Numbered from the stretch's first letter, positions 1 to 5,963 are shown. The stretch is 8,596 nucleotides of DNA from UBA10677 sp045654245 (GCA_045654245.1 JAZOMX010000030.1:1-8596); one strand, 5' to 3'. A program made the numbers and translations. The notes: generated by a model not told the origin, from the sequence alone.

Positions 1-1397
1 TGTTGATACTGACCAACGCCTATCGACTTTACGTCAATCTTAATAAGTTCGGCAAGGGGGTCCATAAGTCTGCGTGCAATCGAAACGGCACTTCTTACCG
101 TTACGTCGTACTGGGGGAACTCTTCCGTACCTAATTTACTAGCCGAATAAACTGATGCTCCAGCCTCGTTTACCACCATATACTGAACTTTTTTAGGACA
201 ATTCTTAATCAGTCCCGAAACGAAAATTTCAGACTCTTTCGACGCCGTACCGTTACCAATCGAGATTACGTCAACGCCGTATTTTAGAATTAGTTTAACT
301 AGCACCTCTTCCGCCTCTTTAATCTTATTCTGCGGAGGCGTGGGGTAAATTACGGTATGGTCAAGCACGTTTCCATTAGCGTCGATTACGGCTATTTTAC
401 AACCCGTTCTGTACGCAGGGTCCAAGCCCAAAATAACTTTGCCTTTAAGAGGCGGTTGCATAAGGAGAGGCTTGAGGTTAGTCTCGAACATTTTTATTGC
501 TTGTTCGTTCGCCTTGTCCGTCAACTCGTTTCTAACTTCACGCTCAATCGAAGGGAAAATTAGACGCTCGAAACTGTCAACGCAAACTTCGTTCATAAGT
601 TTGTTAAACGCACTATCACGAACGAACTTAGCCTTGATAATATCGATTGCGCCCTCTTCGGGAGCGATAATATTAACTTTTAAGCAATCCTCTTTTTCGC
701 CACGGTTAAGAGCAAGTATGCGGTGCGACGGAACGGTAGAAATCTTTTCGGAGAATTCGCCGTACATTTCGTAGGTATTTCTCTTCTCTTCGTCGGGCTT
801 TTCGTCCTTTTTCTCGAGGAACGAACTCTCGATTTTACCCTCGGCGAACAAGAATTCACGAAGAGCCTTTCTCGTTTCAGCGTCGTCGGAAATGCGCTCG
901 GCAATAATATCCATAGCGCCTTGTACGGCATCATCAACCGTAGCAACGCCTTTCTCTTCGCCTACAAACGGAGCGGTAAGAGTAGCAAAATCGGTTTCGG
1001 TTAGTTCCTGCGCAAATATAATATCGGCAAGAGGTTCTAATCCACGCTCAATCGCCACTGACGCTCTCGTCTTTTTCTTTTGCTTGTAAGGACGATAAAT
1101 ATCCTCGACCTCCGTCATTGTGGTTGCGTTTGCAAGCGCAAGCGCAAGTTCGTCAGTCCATTTGCCCTGACCTTCAATCGACGAGCGAACTTCTTCTTTT
1201 CTCGTTTCTAAATTCTTTAGATAAGTAAGTCTATCCGAAAAATCACGCAAAACCTCGTCGTTGCAACCGCCGTGCATTTCCTTGCGGTAACGGGCGATAA
1301 ACGGAATAGTGTTGCCCTCTTCAATAAGGTTAACTATATTAGTCGCGTATTCTAGTTTTAGGTTGAATTCTTTGCTTAATGTTTGCTTAATGTCCAT
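1..1397 (-). CDS. tex: Tex transcription accessory protein, N-terminal 465 residues (partial, runs off left edge)
   Basis: Tex-family nucleic-acid-binding protein, a cytosolic factor linked to transcription and RNA metabolism. The reading frame is open from the ATG at 1397 to the window edge, so the C-terminus (helix-hairpin-helix and S1 RNA-binding domains in this family of roughly 700-780 residues) lies outside. The N-terminal helical part shows the family signature IPFIARYRKE near residues 30-39 and, further on, EDIYRPYKQKKKTRA. The YqgF/RNase H-like domain starts near residue 320 with LGLDPAYRTGCK, followed by IGNGTASKES (about 376), NEAGASVYSAS (about 409) and SIARRLMDPLAELIKID (about 440). 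The last readable residues, SIGVGQYQ, are also a Tex hallmark. The start is set by GAGG eight bases upstream. It lies 30 bases after the GH20 gene on the same strand with no terminator between, so the two are probably co-transcribed. Identification is very secure. Confidence 0.96.
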   Translation of the reverse strand, partial: MDIKQTLSKEFNLKLEYATNIVNLIEEGNTIPFIARYRKEMHGGCNDEVLRDFSDRLTYLKNLETRKEEVRSSIEGQGKWTDELALALANATTMTEVEDIYRPYKQKKKTRASVAIERGLEPLADIIFAQELTETDFATLTAPFVGEEKGVATVDDAVQGAMDIIAERISDDAETRKALREFLFAEGKIESSFLEKKDEKPDEEKRNTYEMYGEFSEKISTVPSHRILALNRGEKEDCLKVNIIAPEEGAIDIIKAKFVRDSAFNKLMNEVCVDSFERLIFPSIEREVRNELTDKANEQAIKMFETNLKPLLMQPPLKGKVILGLDPAYRTGCKIAVIDANGNVLDHTVIYPTPPQNKIKEAEEVLVKLILKYGVDVISIGNGTASKESEIFVSGLIKNCPKKVQYMVVNEAGASVYSASKLGTEEFPQYDVTVRSAVSIARRLMDPLAELIKIDVKSIGVGQYQ

Positions 1398-1427
1398 AGT
1401 AAAATCCTCGTTGCTATATTGTAGTCT

Positions 1428-3050
1428 TTATAATAGTGCGTTAGGGGTTACGATTTTGCCGTACATATTAAGTACGGGAACTTTCTTTTGTTTGTCTCCC
1501 ACGAAAACGGGTACGAGTTCTTCGTCGAGTTCGGGAATATTTTTAACTTTTCCTTCGATATACTCGATTAGTCTTTCTTTGTTCGCTTTTAGTCTTTGAA
1601 TTACTCCGCCAAGTCTTATATCCTGCACGTCGAACCCGTGAGGCTTGTTGTCCGTAAACCACATTTTTCTAAAGTAAACGATAAACTCTTCAGTTTTCTT
1701 GATTGCTCTTGAATAGTCGCTTACAACCTCTTTAAGTTGCTCCGTATCTTTCGCCTTATATGCGTTACGAGTTCTAAAACCTAGGTCGTATTTAATCTTC
1801 ATAAGCGAACAAAGTTTTTCGTAACTTTCAAAGATATACCCAAACTTTGCCGAGCGTTTTTTCGCCCTACGGAATTTCTTTTCCATATCGGCAAAGAATA
1901 TCGCCTCGTCGCCAACGAGCGAACTGTCGAACTTGCCGAGGAAAGTATCGCTGTAAAGCAGTTCCTTCGCTCCGCACGCCGAGCCTATTCCCTTTTCTTT
2001 TCCGTCGGGGCGTAGCATATCTAGTAGCATAAAGTCGTCGAAATTCTCGCCGATAACTTCACGGAATTTCTTTTTAAGATTTTGCTTGCCGTAATTTCCT
2101 TTTAAGCACTCCGCCTCGTAGAGTAGCGAGGGTAAAACGGCGAAAGCGGGGCACTCGTTTCCATTGTCGCCCCACATAGTCAAAACTATGTTTTGCATAC
2201 CCTTTTTCACGCACGCTCTCGTGCTAGTCTCTATTCTCTTAATAGAAACGGCGTTGCCCGAGTGAAAACCTAACCATTTCCACGCGCCTCCCGCAAACCA
2301 AGCCTGCGGACCTAAATCAAGATGGCGTTCAATCATATCTTCATAGAAATTTTGGTCGTCGTTATAGTAGTCCCAATAAACTAGCGCCACGTTAGAGGGA
2401 ATTTTTTCACGGACTTCGGGCGAAAGCGGTTTGCTCTTTTCTCCCCATCTTGGGTAATATCTACCGTTGTTTGCGATACGGAAAAACATATCCGACCACA
2501 TAAGCAAGTTAAGTCCATATTTTTTTGCAATTTCGCTAACTTTAGTTAGGTGCGCTAGCAAAATATCGTACCGTTTTTTGTAACCGTTTTTGTCAAAATA
2601 TTGACCTGCACCTAGTAGCATAGCCTCGTCCATACCGATATTTACGGTCTTACTCGTATAACTAGACGCTACGCTTTTGAACATATTGTCGATTAGTTCG
2701 TACGTTCTATCGTCTCCGCAAAGTAGTATGTCGGCAGTATCGTTAATCGCCGAGAACTTATCCCAAAAGAACGCTTGGTTTAAGTGGGCGAGCGTTTGGA
2801 TACACGCTTGAAGTTCAATCCCGTGCTGACTTGCAAACGCGTCGATTTCTCGTATTTCGGCTTGCGAATACCGTCCCCTAAAATGTCCAAACAACGGCTC
2901 TTCTGGGATTTCGTAAGTATCTTCCGTGTAAAGTTGCAAACAGTTATAACCCATTTTTTCGAGGTAAAGAATAAACTCTTTTACTCTATCTACGGTCATA
3001 ACAGCGTTTCTTGAACAGTCAAGCATTACCGCTAAATTTTTTGCTTTCAT
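1428..3050 (-). CDS. Cytosolic GH20 (GH20C-type) exo-beta-D-N-acetylhexosaminidase, 540 aa
   Basis: Predicted glycoside hydrolase family 20 enzyme removing terminal beta-linked GlcNAc or GalNAc from short glycans. The sequence resembles the pneumococcal GH20C subgroup as I remember it: MLDCSRNAV (residues 9-17), the catalytic pair in IGMDEA (Asp141, Glu142, acting with the substrate 2-acetamido group), tryptophan motifs MWSDMFF (Trp185), VYWDYY (Trp226), FAGGAWKW and MWGDNG (Trp293), and a C-terminal helical part with DIRLGG. There is no signal peptide, so it should act in the cytosol on imported oligosaccharides. The ATG at 3050 is chosen because GGGAGGA lies six bases upstream. An in-frame ATG at 3140 would extend it by 30 residues with no Shine-Dalgarno and across the promoter. 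Compared with pneumococcal GH20C it lacks the roughly 80-residue non-catalytic N-terminal domain and opens directly on the barrel. Followed by tex. Confidence 0.93.
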   Translation of the reverse strand: MKAKNLAVMLDCSRNAVMTVDRVKEFILYLEKMGYNCLQLYTEDTYEIPEEPLFGHFRGRYSQAEIREIDAFASQHGIELQACIQTLAHLNQAFFWDKFSAINDTADILLCGDDRTYELIDNMFKSVASSYTSKTVNIGMDEAMLLGAGQYFDKNGYKKRYDILLAHLTKVSEIAKKYGLNLLMWSDMFFRIANNGRYYPRWGEKSKPLSPEVREKIPSNVALVYWDYYNDDQNFYEDMIERHLDLGPQAWFAGGAWKWLGFHSGNAVSIKRIETSTRACVKKGMQNIVLTMWGDNGNECPAFAVLPSLLYEAECLKGNYGKQNLKKKFREVIGENFDDFMLLDMLRPDGKEKGIGSACGAKELLYSDTFLGKFDSSLVGDEAIFFADMEKKFRRAKKRSAKFGYIFESYEKLCSLMKIKYDLGFRTRNAYKAKDTEQLKEVVSDYSRAIKKTEEFIVYFRKMWFTDNKPHGFDVQDIRLGGVIQRLKANKERLIEYIEGKVKNIPELDEELVPVFVGDKQKKVPVLNMYGKIVTPNALL

Positions 3051-3078
3051 ACACATCCTCCCGTACTTCGCTTTTTTT

Positions 3079-3107
3079 ATTGTATAATATTTTGAGATTT
3101 TTTGCAA
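3079..3107 (-). promoter_or_regulatory. Sigma-A-type promoter of the GH20-tex unit
   Basis: On the minus strand, TTGCAA (3102-3107, 4/6 to the -35 consensus) and TACAAT (3079-3084, 5/6 to the -10) are separated by exactly 17 bases. The start site would fall near 3071, giving a leader of about 20 bases that ends in the GGGAGGA ribosome binding site of the GH20 gene. It lies back to back with the candidate yabP promoter. Confidence 0.7.
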
Positions 3108-3116
3108 TCGTTTTTT

Positions 3117-3145
3117 GCATATTTGCCCGTTTAGGCACATATTCT
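3117..3145 (+). promoter_or_regulatory. Candidate sigma-E (mother-cell sporulation) promoter of yabPQ
   Basis: GCATATT (3117-3123) fits the Bacillus sigma-E -35 consensus KMATATT at all seven positions. After a 14-base spacer, CATATTCT (3138-3145) fits the -10 consensus CATACAHT at six of eight. Consensus and the 14-15 base spacing are quoted from memory. In B. subtilis yabPQ belongs to the sigma-E regulon, which agrees. One caveat is that transcription would begin close to the GAGGTGA ribosome binding site (3152-3158), leaving a very short leader. No convincing sigma-A -35 box is seen for this pair. Confidence 0.5.
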
Positions 3146-3163
3146 TTTTACGAGGTGACAGCT

Positions 3164-3427
3164 ATGGACGACAAGACTAAAACTCCACACTCCGTTTTAA
3201 TTACGGATAGAAATCAAGGCGTAATCGCAGGCGTAAAAGAAGTTCTTTCCTACTCTGACGAACTACTCTCGCTAGACACGACGGAAGGAAAAATGCTCGT
3301 TTTAGGAAAAAACTTAAAAATCGTTAAGTTTTCAACGCAAGAGCGCAATCTGTCCTTTATCGGATTTGTAAACCAAATTAAATACAGTATGCCTTCCGTG
3401 CCATTATTAAAGCGTATTTTTAAATGA
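3164..3427 (+). CDS. yabP: YabP/YqfC-family sporulation protein, 87 aa
   Basis: Small beta-rich protein of the YabP/YqfC sporulation family. After a short N-terminus it shows the typical order: HSVLITDRNQGVIAGVKEVLSY (residues 9-30), then a stretch equivalent to 'gFLAIrGqnLqmknLdve' of YabP, here EGKMLVLGKNLKIVKFSTQ (41-59), then a hydrophobic strand LSFIGFVNQIKY (63-74) and a basic end LLKRIFK. The start is the ATG at 3164, five bases after GAGGTGA; the frame stays open upstream to 3011 but those ATGs lack ribosome binding sites. YabP is preferred over YqfC because the next gene encodes a small multi-span membrane protein like YabQ, rather than the large YqfD. In Bacillus these proteins act in the mother cell during spore cortex and coat formation. 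The family call is fairly sure; the role here is inferred from the family. Confidence 0.8.
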   Translation: MDDKTKTPHSVLITDRNQGVIAGVKEVLSYSDELLSLDTTEGKMLVLGKNLKIVKFSTQERNLSFIGFVNQIKYSMPSVPLLKRIFK

Positions 3428-3678
3428 TTTGCGCTCTACTCGGCTGTTTTTTCTCCTTTTCGCTATGCTTTTGCCTTTATTACGATATGAAATTGCCACT
3501 TTGGGTAAAAATCTTCGTGGACTTTTTTATCTTTTGTTGCGGTTCGCTACCCTTCGTTGCTTTCGTTATTCTCTACCGTAACGGAATCTTTTCGGCTAGT
3601 ACTTTGCTCCCTTTCGTATCAGGAGCAAGCCTAGTTTTTTTTATTAAATTTTGTATTTCTCGGCGCAAATTAGATTGA
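3424..3678 (+). CDS. yabQ: Short YabQ-like sporulation membrane protein, 84 aa
   Basis: Small integral membrane protein with three hydrophobic segments (about residues 1-20, 27-51 and 55-77) and a basic tail ending RRKLD. Its start overlaps the yabP stop (ATGA at 3424-3427) and has no Shine-Dalgarno of its own, which points to translational coupling. Its position right after yabP and the opening layout (first span, short polar loop with YYDMKLP, then a long span beginning WVKIFVDFFIF) match YabQ, a sporulation membrane protein needed for cortex formation in B. subtilis. It is much shorter than Bacillus YabQ (about 210 residues), with nothing after the third span. The divIC gene that often follows yabQ is absent. 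The stop codon overlaps the -35 box of the next promoter and there is no terminator between. The call rests mainly on context and topology, as sequence conservation in this family is weak. Confidence 0.62.
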   Translation: MICALLGCFFSFSLCFCLYYDMKLPLWVKIFVDFFIFCCGSLPFVAFVILYRNGIFSASTLLPFVSGASLVFFIKFCISRRKLD

Positions 3679-3716
3679 TTTTTCTCTGTTCCGGTTGTAT
3701 AATTATACTATCAATC
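3673..3716. promoter_or_regulatory. Nested palindromes over the promoter, possible operator
   Basis: A perfect 12-bp palindrome GTATAATTATAC (3697-3708) contains the whole -10 box and runs toward the start site. Outside it, GATTGAT (3673-3679, over the -35) is repeated inverted as ATCAATC (3710-3716, near the start site). A dimeric repressor bound here would block the polymerase. Part of the 12-bp symmetry follows from TATAAT being A/T only, so operator function is inference and no regulator gene is in the window. Confidence 0.4.
3675..3703 (+). promoter_or_regulatory. Sigma-A-type promoter of the isomerase/epimerase pair
   Basis: TTGATT (3675-3680, 4/6) and a perfect TATAAT (3698-3703) are separated by 17 bases. 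The -35 box overlaps the yabQ stop codon (3676-3678). The start site would be near 3710, a little upstream of the AAAGGAG ribosome binding site (3718-3724) of the first gene. Confidence 0.75.
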
Positions 3717-3732
3717 AAAGGAGAATAACGAA

Positions 3733-4653
3733 ATGAAAATAGGCGCTATTTTTTCCCCTGCCGTACAACGCCATTTTGACCACGATTACGCTTGTAAGCG
3801 TTATCGCGAGGCTGGAATAGAATGCTTAGACTACTCTTTGTATGGCGTTTACGCAATTCCCTCCGAAATTTTTTCTTCTTCTCGCAACGAGTGGACTAAA
3901 GAATTTGCCGAGCGCAAAAAAATTATCGAGGGTAACGGACTTTTCGTAAATCAAACGCACGGCACTTATCCTACTAATTACCTATCTTTTAGAGATAGCG
4001 ACTGGAAAAGCAAGTATATGAAGGAGACTGAACTCGACCTTTTCAAAAAACAAATCGAGGTTGCCTCCATTTTGGGCGCAAAATATATCGTTATTCACCC
4101 TATCAACCACTGTAAGAACGATATCGAGTGGGAAGAAAATCGCCTCCTCAACCTCGATGCGTTCTCCCGTTTAGAACCGATTTTGCGAGAATTTAACGTT
4201 CAGTTGGGCGTTGAAAATATGTTCGAGCACGACCCGGTAAGAAGGCGTTTTTGTAAAACGGGCTGTTCTACGCCCGAAGATATGATTGACCTCATTGACA
4301 CGCTTAACGCTTCGCTCTCGTCCGACCGTTTCGTTGCTTGCCTCGATACGGGACATATGCTAATTCAGTCAATCTCTCCCGACAAAGCGGTTAAAAAACT
4401 TGGAAGTAGGCTAAAACTTCTGCACGTTCAAGACAACGTGGCATTGTCCGACGACCATTGTGCGCCCGGAATCGGCTTTACTGACTGGAAAGCGTTTGCG
4501 CTCGCCCTTAAAGAAGTTGGGTACGATGGAGCGTTCAGCGTAGAAGCAGGTTTAGACCAGCCCGCGATAATCGACAAAGAACTAATCTTTGATTACATTG
4601 AATACACCGCAAAAGCAAGCAGACGAGTAATCGAATTGGCGGAGGTGAAATAA
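3733..4653 (+). CDS. Sugar phosphate isomerase/epimerase-type TIM-barrel protein, 306 aa (first of two paralogues)
   Basis: Member of the xylose isomerase-like/AP endonuclease 2 TIM-barrel superfamily, cytosolic and probably dependent on a divalent metal. The four usual metal ligands of the D-tagatose 3-epimerase-like group are in place and order: Glu161 (GVENMF), Asp205 (CLDTGH, with His208), His231 (LLHVQDN) and Glu271 (FSVEAG). Further conserved spots are QTHG (His76), VIHP (His122) and DDHCAPG (240-246). Length is usual for the family (about 270-310). The start follows AAAGGAG with a nine-base spacer and has its own promoter. It overlaps the next gene by one base (TAATG) and shares long matched segments with it. 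Likely chemistry is aldose-ketose isomerisation or epimerisation of a sugar or its phosphate. The superfamily also holds dehydratases, lyases and endonuclease IV, so the substrate cannot be named. Confidence 0.88.
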   Translation: MKIGAIFSPAVQRHFDHDYACKRYREAGIECLDYSLYGVYAIPSEIFSSSRNEWTKEFAERKKIIEGNGLFVNQTHGTYPTNYLSFRDSDWKSKYMKETELDLFKKQIEVASILGAKYIVIHPINHCKNDIEWEENRLLNLDAFSRLEPILREFNVQLGVENMFEHDPVRRRFCKTGCSTPEDMIDLIDTLNASLSSDRFVACLDTGHMLIQSISPDKAVKKLGSRLKLLHVQDNVALSDDHCAPGIGFTDWKAFALALKEVGYDGAFSVEAGLDQPAIIDKELIFDYIEYTAKASRRVIELAEVK

Positions 4654-5561
4654 TGAAACTTTCTATAATTTCCGAACATTTCCAAGACGATTCATCTTAC
4701 GGTCTAGCCGAAACTTTCCGTAGAATTGCTCAAATCGGTTTCGACGGCGTAGATTATACTCTCGTTCCCGTAACGGGCAAAAAAGTGTATAACCCCTTCG
4801 AAGACGAAAAAGGTTGGCGCGCTCACTTTAAAAAGGCGAGCGAAGAAATCAAGAAAAACGGTCTTACTTGCGAGCAAGTTCACGCCGTCTTCCCCACTAA
4901 CAAAGAAAATCAAGGGATTAACTTTATCGGCGACGAAGAAGTCGAACTAATGAAAAAACAAATCGAGGCTACGGAAATTTTGGGCGCACCGTATATGGTA
5001 GTGCACTCTATCAATATCGCGAGAAACTATTCCGACCTTGACCTAGATTACGAGGCGAATATGGATATGCTATCTAAATTCGTTCCCCTCTTTGAAAAAT
5101 CGAGCGTTAGCCTTGCACTTGAAAATATCTTTAAGTCAGACCCGCTCAGAGACCGCTTTTGTATTACAGGCTCTTCTACGCCCGAAAGACTTTGCCGTCT
5201 TATCGACGACGCCCACTCTGATAGCGTAGTTGCTTGTCTTGATACGGGACACGCTCACCTAGTAGGTGTTAACCCCGAGGCTTTCGTCAAAATTCTTGGA
5301 AAACGCCTAAAAGTTCTCCACGTGCAAGACTGTTACGGAAGAGGCGACCACCACAACGCTCCCGGTTGCGGAAATATCGACTGGCATAAATTTACGACGG
5401 CTCTTGCCCAAATCGGTTACGACGGCGCGCTTAACCTCGAAGTAAGTTTTAAAAGAGAAATGAAAATTCACCCCGAACTCGGCTGGGATTATATGAAGTA
5501 CGCATATAAAGCAGGCAGAGCGCTAATAAACCTCGTTGAGAAAGCGAAAAGCACTAAATAA
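4653..5561 (+). CDS. Sugar phosphate isomerase/epimerase-type TIM-barrel protein, 302 aa (second paralogue)
   Basis: Paralogue of the preceding gene and same superfamily. All metal-ligand positions are kept: Glu157 (LALENIF), Asp197 (CLDTGH, with His200), His223 (VLHVQDC) and Glu263 (NLEVS). His77 (QVHAVFPTN) and His118 (VVHSIN) are also kept. The segment around the first Glu, SDPLRDRFCITGSSTPERL (162-180), nearly mirrors DPVRRRFCKTGCSTPEDM of the first protein. Differences cluster in the substrate-side loops: DHHNAPGCGNIDW (232-244) against DHCAPGIGFTDW, and residues 38-60. Translation begins at 4653 after a full GGAGGTGA Shine-Dalgarno (4641-4648) inside the end of the first gene, so both are made from one mRNA. 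Both copies look catalytically intact, so two related reactions or a hetero-oligomer are both plausible. Substrate unknown. Confidence 0.88.
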   Translation: MKLSIISEHFQDDSSYGLAETFRRIAQIGFDGVDYTLVPVTGKKVYNPFEDEKGWRAHFKKASEEIKKNGLTCEQVHAVFPTNKENQGINFIGDEEVELMKKQIEATEILGAPYMVVHSINIARNYSDLDLDYEANMDMLSKFVPLFEKSSVSLALENIFKSDPLRDRFCITGSSTPERLCRLIDDAHSDSVVACLDTGHAHLVGVNPEAFVKILGKRLKVLHVQDCYGRGDHHNAPGCGNIDWHKFTTALAQIGYDGALNLEVSFKREMKIHPELGWDYMKYAYKAGRALINLVEKAKSTK

Positions 5562-5613
5562 ACTAAACCGTATTATTATTTTTACGACAAAACAAAAACA
5601 CTCGGCTTACTTA

Positions 5614-5647
5614 GTGGCGTAGCGATAGGGATTTATCGTTACGCCAC
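5614..5647. repeat. Long hairpin with 14-bp stem, possible edge of a repeated element
   Basis: GTGGCGTAGCGATA (5614-5627) pairs with TATCGTTACGCCAC (5634-5647) across a six-base loop GGGATT. Thirteen pairs are Watson-Crick and one is G-U. It lies 53 bases after the second isomerase stop but is not followed by a T-run on the plus strand, so it is a poor intrinsic terminator. It directly abuts the short-hairpin array and is probably part of the same element; it could also protect the mRNA 3' end. Confidence 0.65.
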
Positions 5648-5650
5648 AAC

Positions 5651-5744
5651 TATATTTGCCTTTCGGCAAGTGATATGCCTTCGGCGTGATATTTTGCTAA
5701 CGCAAAGTGATATTTTCACTTGTAGTGAAAGTTAGGCAAATATA
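5651..5744. repeat. 11-bp perfect inverted repeat enclosing the first four hairpins
   Basis: TATATTTGCCT (5651-5661) is the exact reverse complement of AGGCAAATATA (5734-5744), with 72 bases between. The left arm also forms the 5' side of the first small hairpin, so the local and long-range pairings exclude each other. Confidence 0.6.
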
Positions 5745-5825
5745 ATATAACTTTGACCATAGGTCAAAATATAACGCAAGATTTGTCTTGCATATCACTT
5801 TTAGCCACAGGGCTAAAAATATAAC
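5651..5825. repeat. Array of seven short hairpins with fixed 7-base linkers
   Basis: Seven small stem-loops follow one another: TTGCC/GGCAA (5656-5669); GCC/GGC with loop TTC, extendable by A-T and T-G (5675-5687); TTTGC/GCAAA (5693-5706); TTTCACT/AGTGAAA (5714-5730); TTTGACC/GGTCAAA (5752-5768); GCAAGA/TCTTGC (5776-5791); and TTTTAGCC/GGCTAAAA (5799-5818). Loops are three or four bases. The stems differ in sequence but the linkers do not: GTGATAT at 5670, 5686 and 5707, then ATATAAC at 5745, 5769 and 5819, and ATATCAC (the reverse complement of GTGATAT) at 5792. No open reading frame of note runs through it. It looks like a small non-autonomous repeated element or a structured RNA, not a CRISPR array. 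Confidence 0.75.
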
Positions 5826-5843
5826 TTTTTAAACTTAATCTTT

Positions 5844-5852
5844 TGTGGATAA
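5844..5852 (-). other. Lone consensus DnaA-box 9-mer
   Basis: TGTGGATAA on the plus strand reads TTATCCACA on the minus strand, an exact match to the bacterial DnaA-box consensus. I saw no second box nearby and there is no dnaA, dnaN or A+T-rich origin context. It is therefore not an origin; it may be chance or a DnaA titration site. Confidence 0.35.
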
Positions 5853-5857
5853 GAAAA

Positions 5858-5894
5858 GCCCACCATATTTCGCTTTTTGCGAAGTATAGTGGGC
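5858..5894. terminator. Probable bidirectional terminator between the isomerase and GH94 genes
   Basis: GCCCACCATATTTCGC (5858-5873) pairs with GCGAAGTATAGTGGGC (5879-5894) around a TTTTT loop: 16 positions with one C-A mismatch and one wobble pair. Leftward, the stem is followed by TTTTCTTA, right for ending the GH94 transcript, whose stop codon is about 70 bases upstream. Rightward it is followed by TACACTTTTATTTT, a weaker tail that could end the isomerase transcript. Confidence 0.75.
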
Positions 5895-5963
5895 TACACT
5901 TTTATTTTGAATTAATATCCCTATGTCTATTGCAGTTTTTACCGAGTGTTTTTTATATCAATC

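Noticed and set aside
439..1004. Open frames on the plus strand across 439-774 and 723-1004
   Set aside because: They lie antisense within tex, whose translation matches Tex motifs throughout; the plus-strand products have low-complexity Ser/Phe-rich sequence and no ribosome binding sites.
3083..3088. TATAAT on the plus strand as a sigma-A -10 box for yabP
   Set aside because: No acceptable -35 hexamer at 16-18 bases upstream. The bases are explained by the overlapping minus-strand promoter of the GH20 gene.
3051..3140. N-terminal extension of the GH20 protein from an ATG at 3140
   Set aside because: The extra 30 residues would span the -35 and -10 boxes, lack a ribosome binding site and have no family counterpart, while ATG 3050 has GGGAGGA at good spacing. 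An ATG at 3056 touches the Shine-Dalgarno and is also unsuitable.
3679..3732. Terminator after yabQ
   Set aside because: The symmetric bases there form a short A/T palindrome over a promoter, with no G+C-rich stem and no T-tail; readthrough into the isomerase pair is possible.
5651..5825. CRISPR array
   Set aside because: The recurring unit is only seven bases, the intervening pieces are self-complementary hairpins instead of unique spacers of constant length, and no cas genes are present.
5844..5852. Replication origin at the DnaA box
   Set aside because: Only a single box, no cluster, no dnaA/dnaN neighbourhood and no unwinding element.
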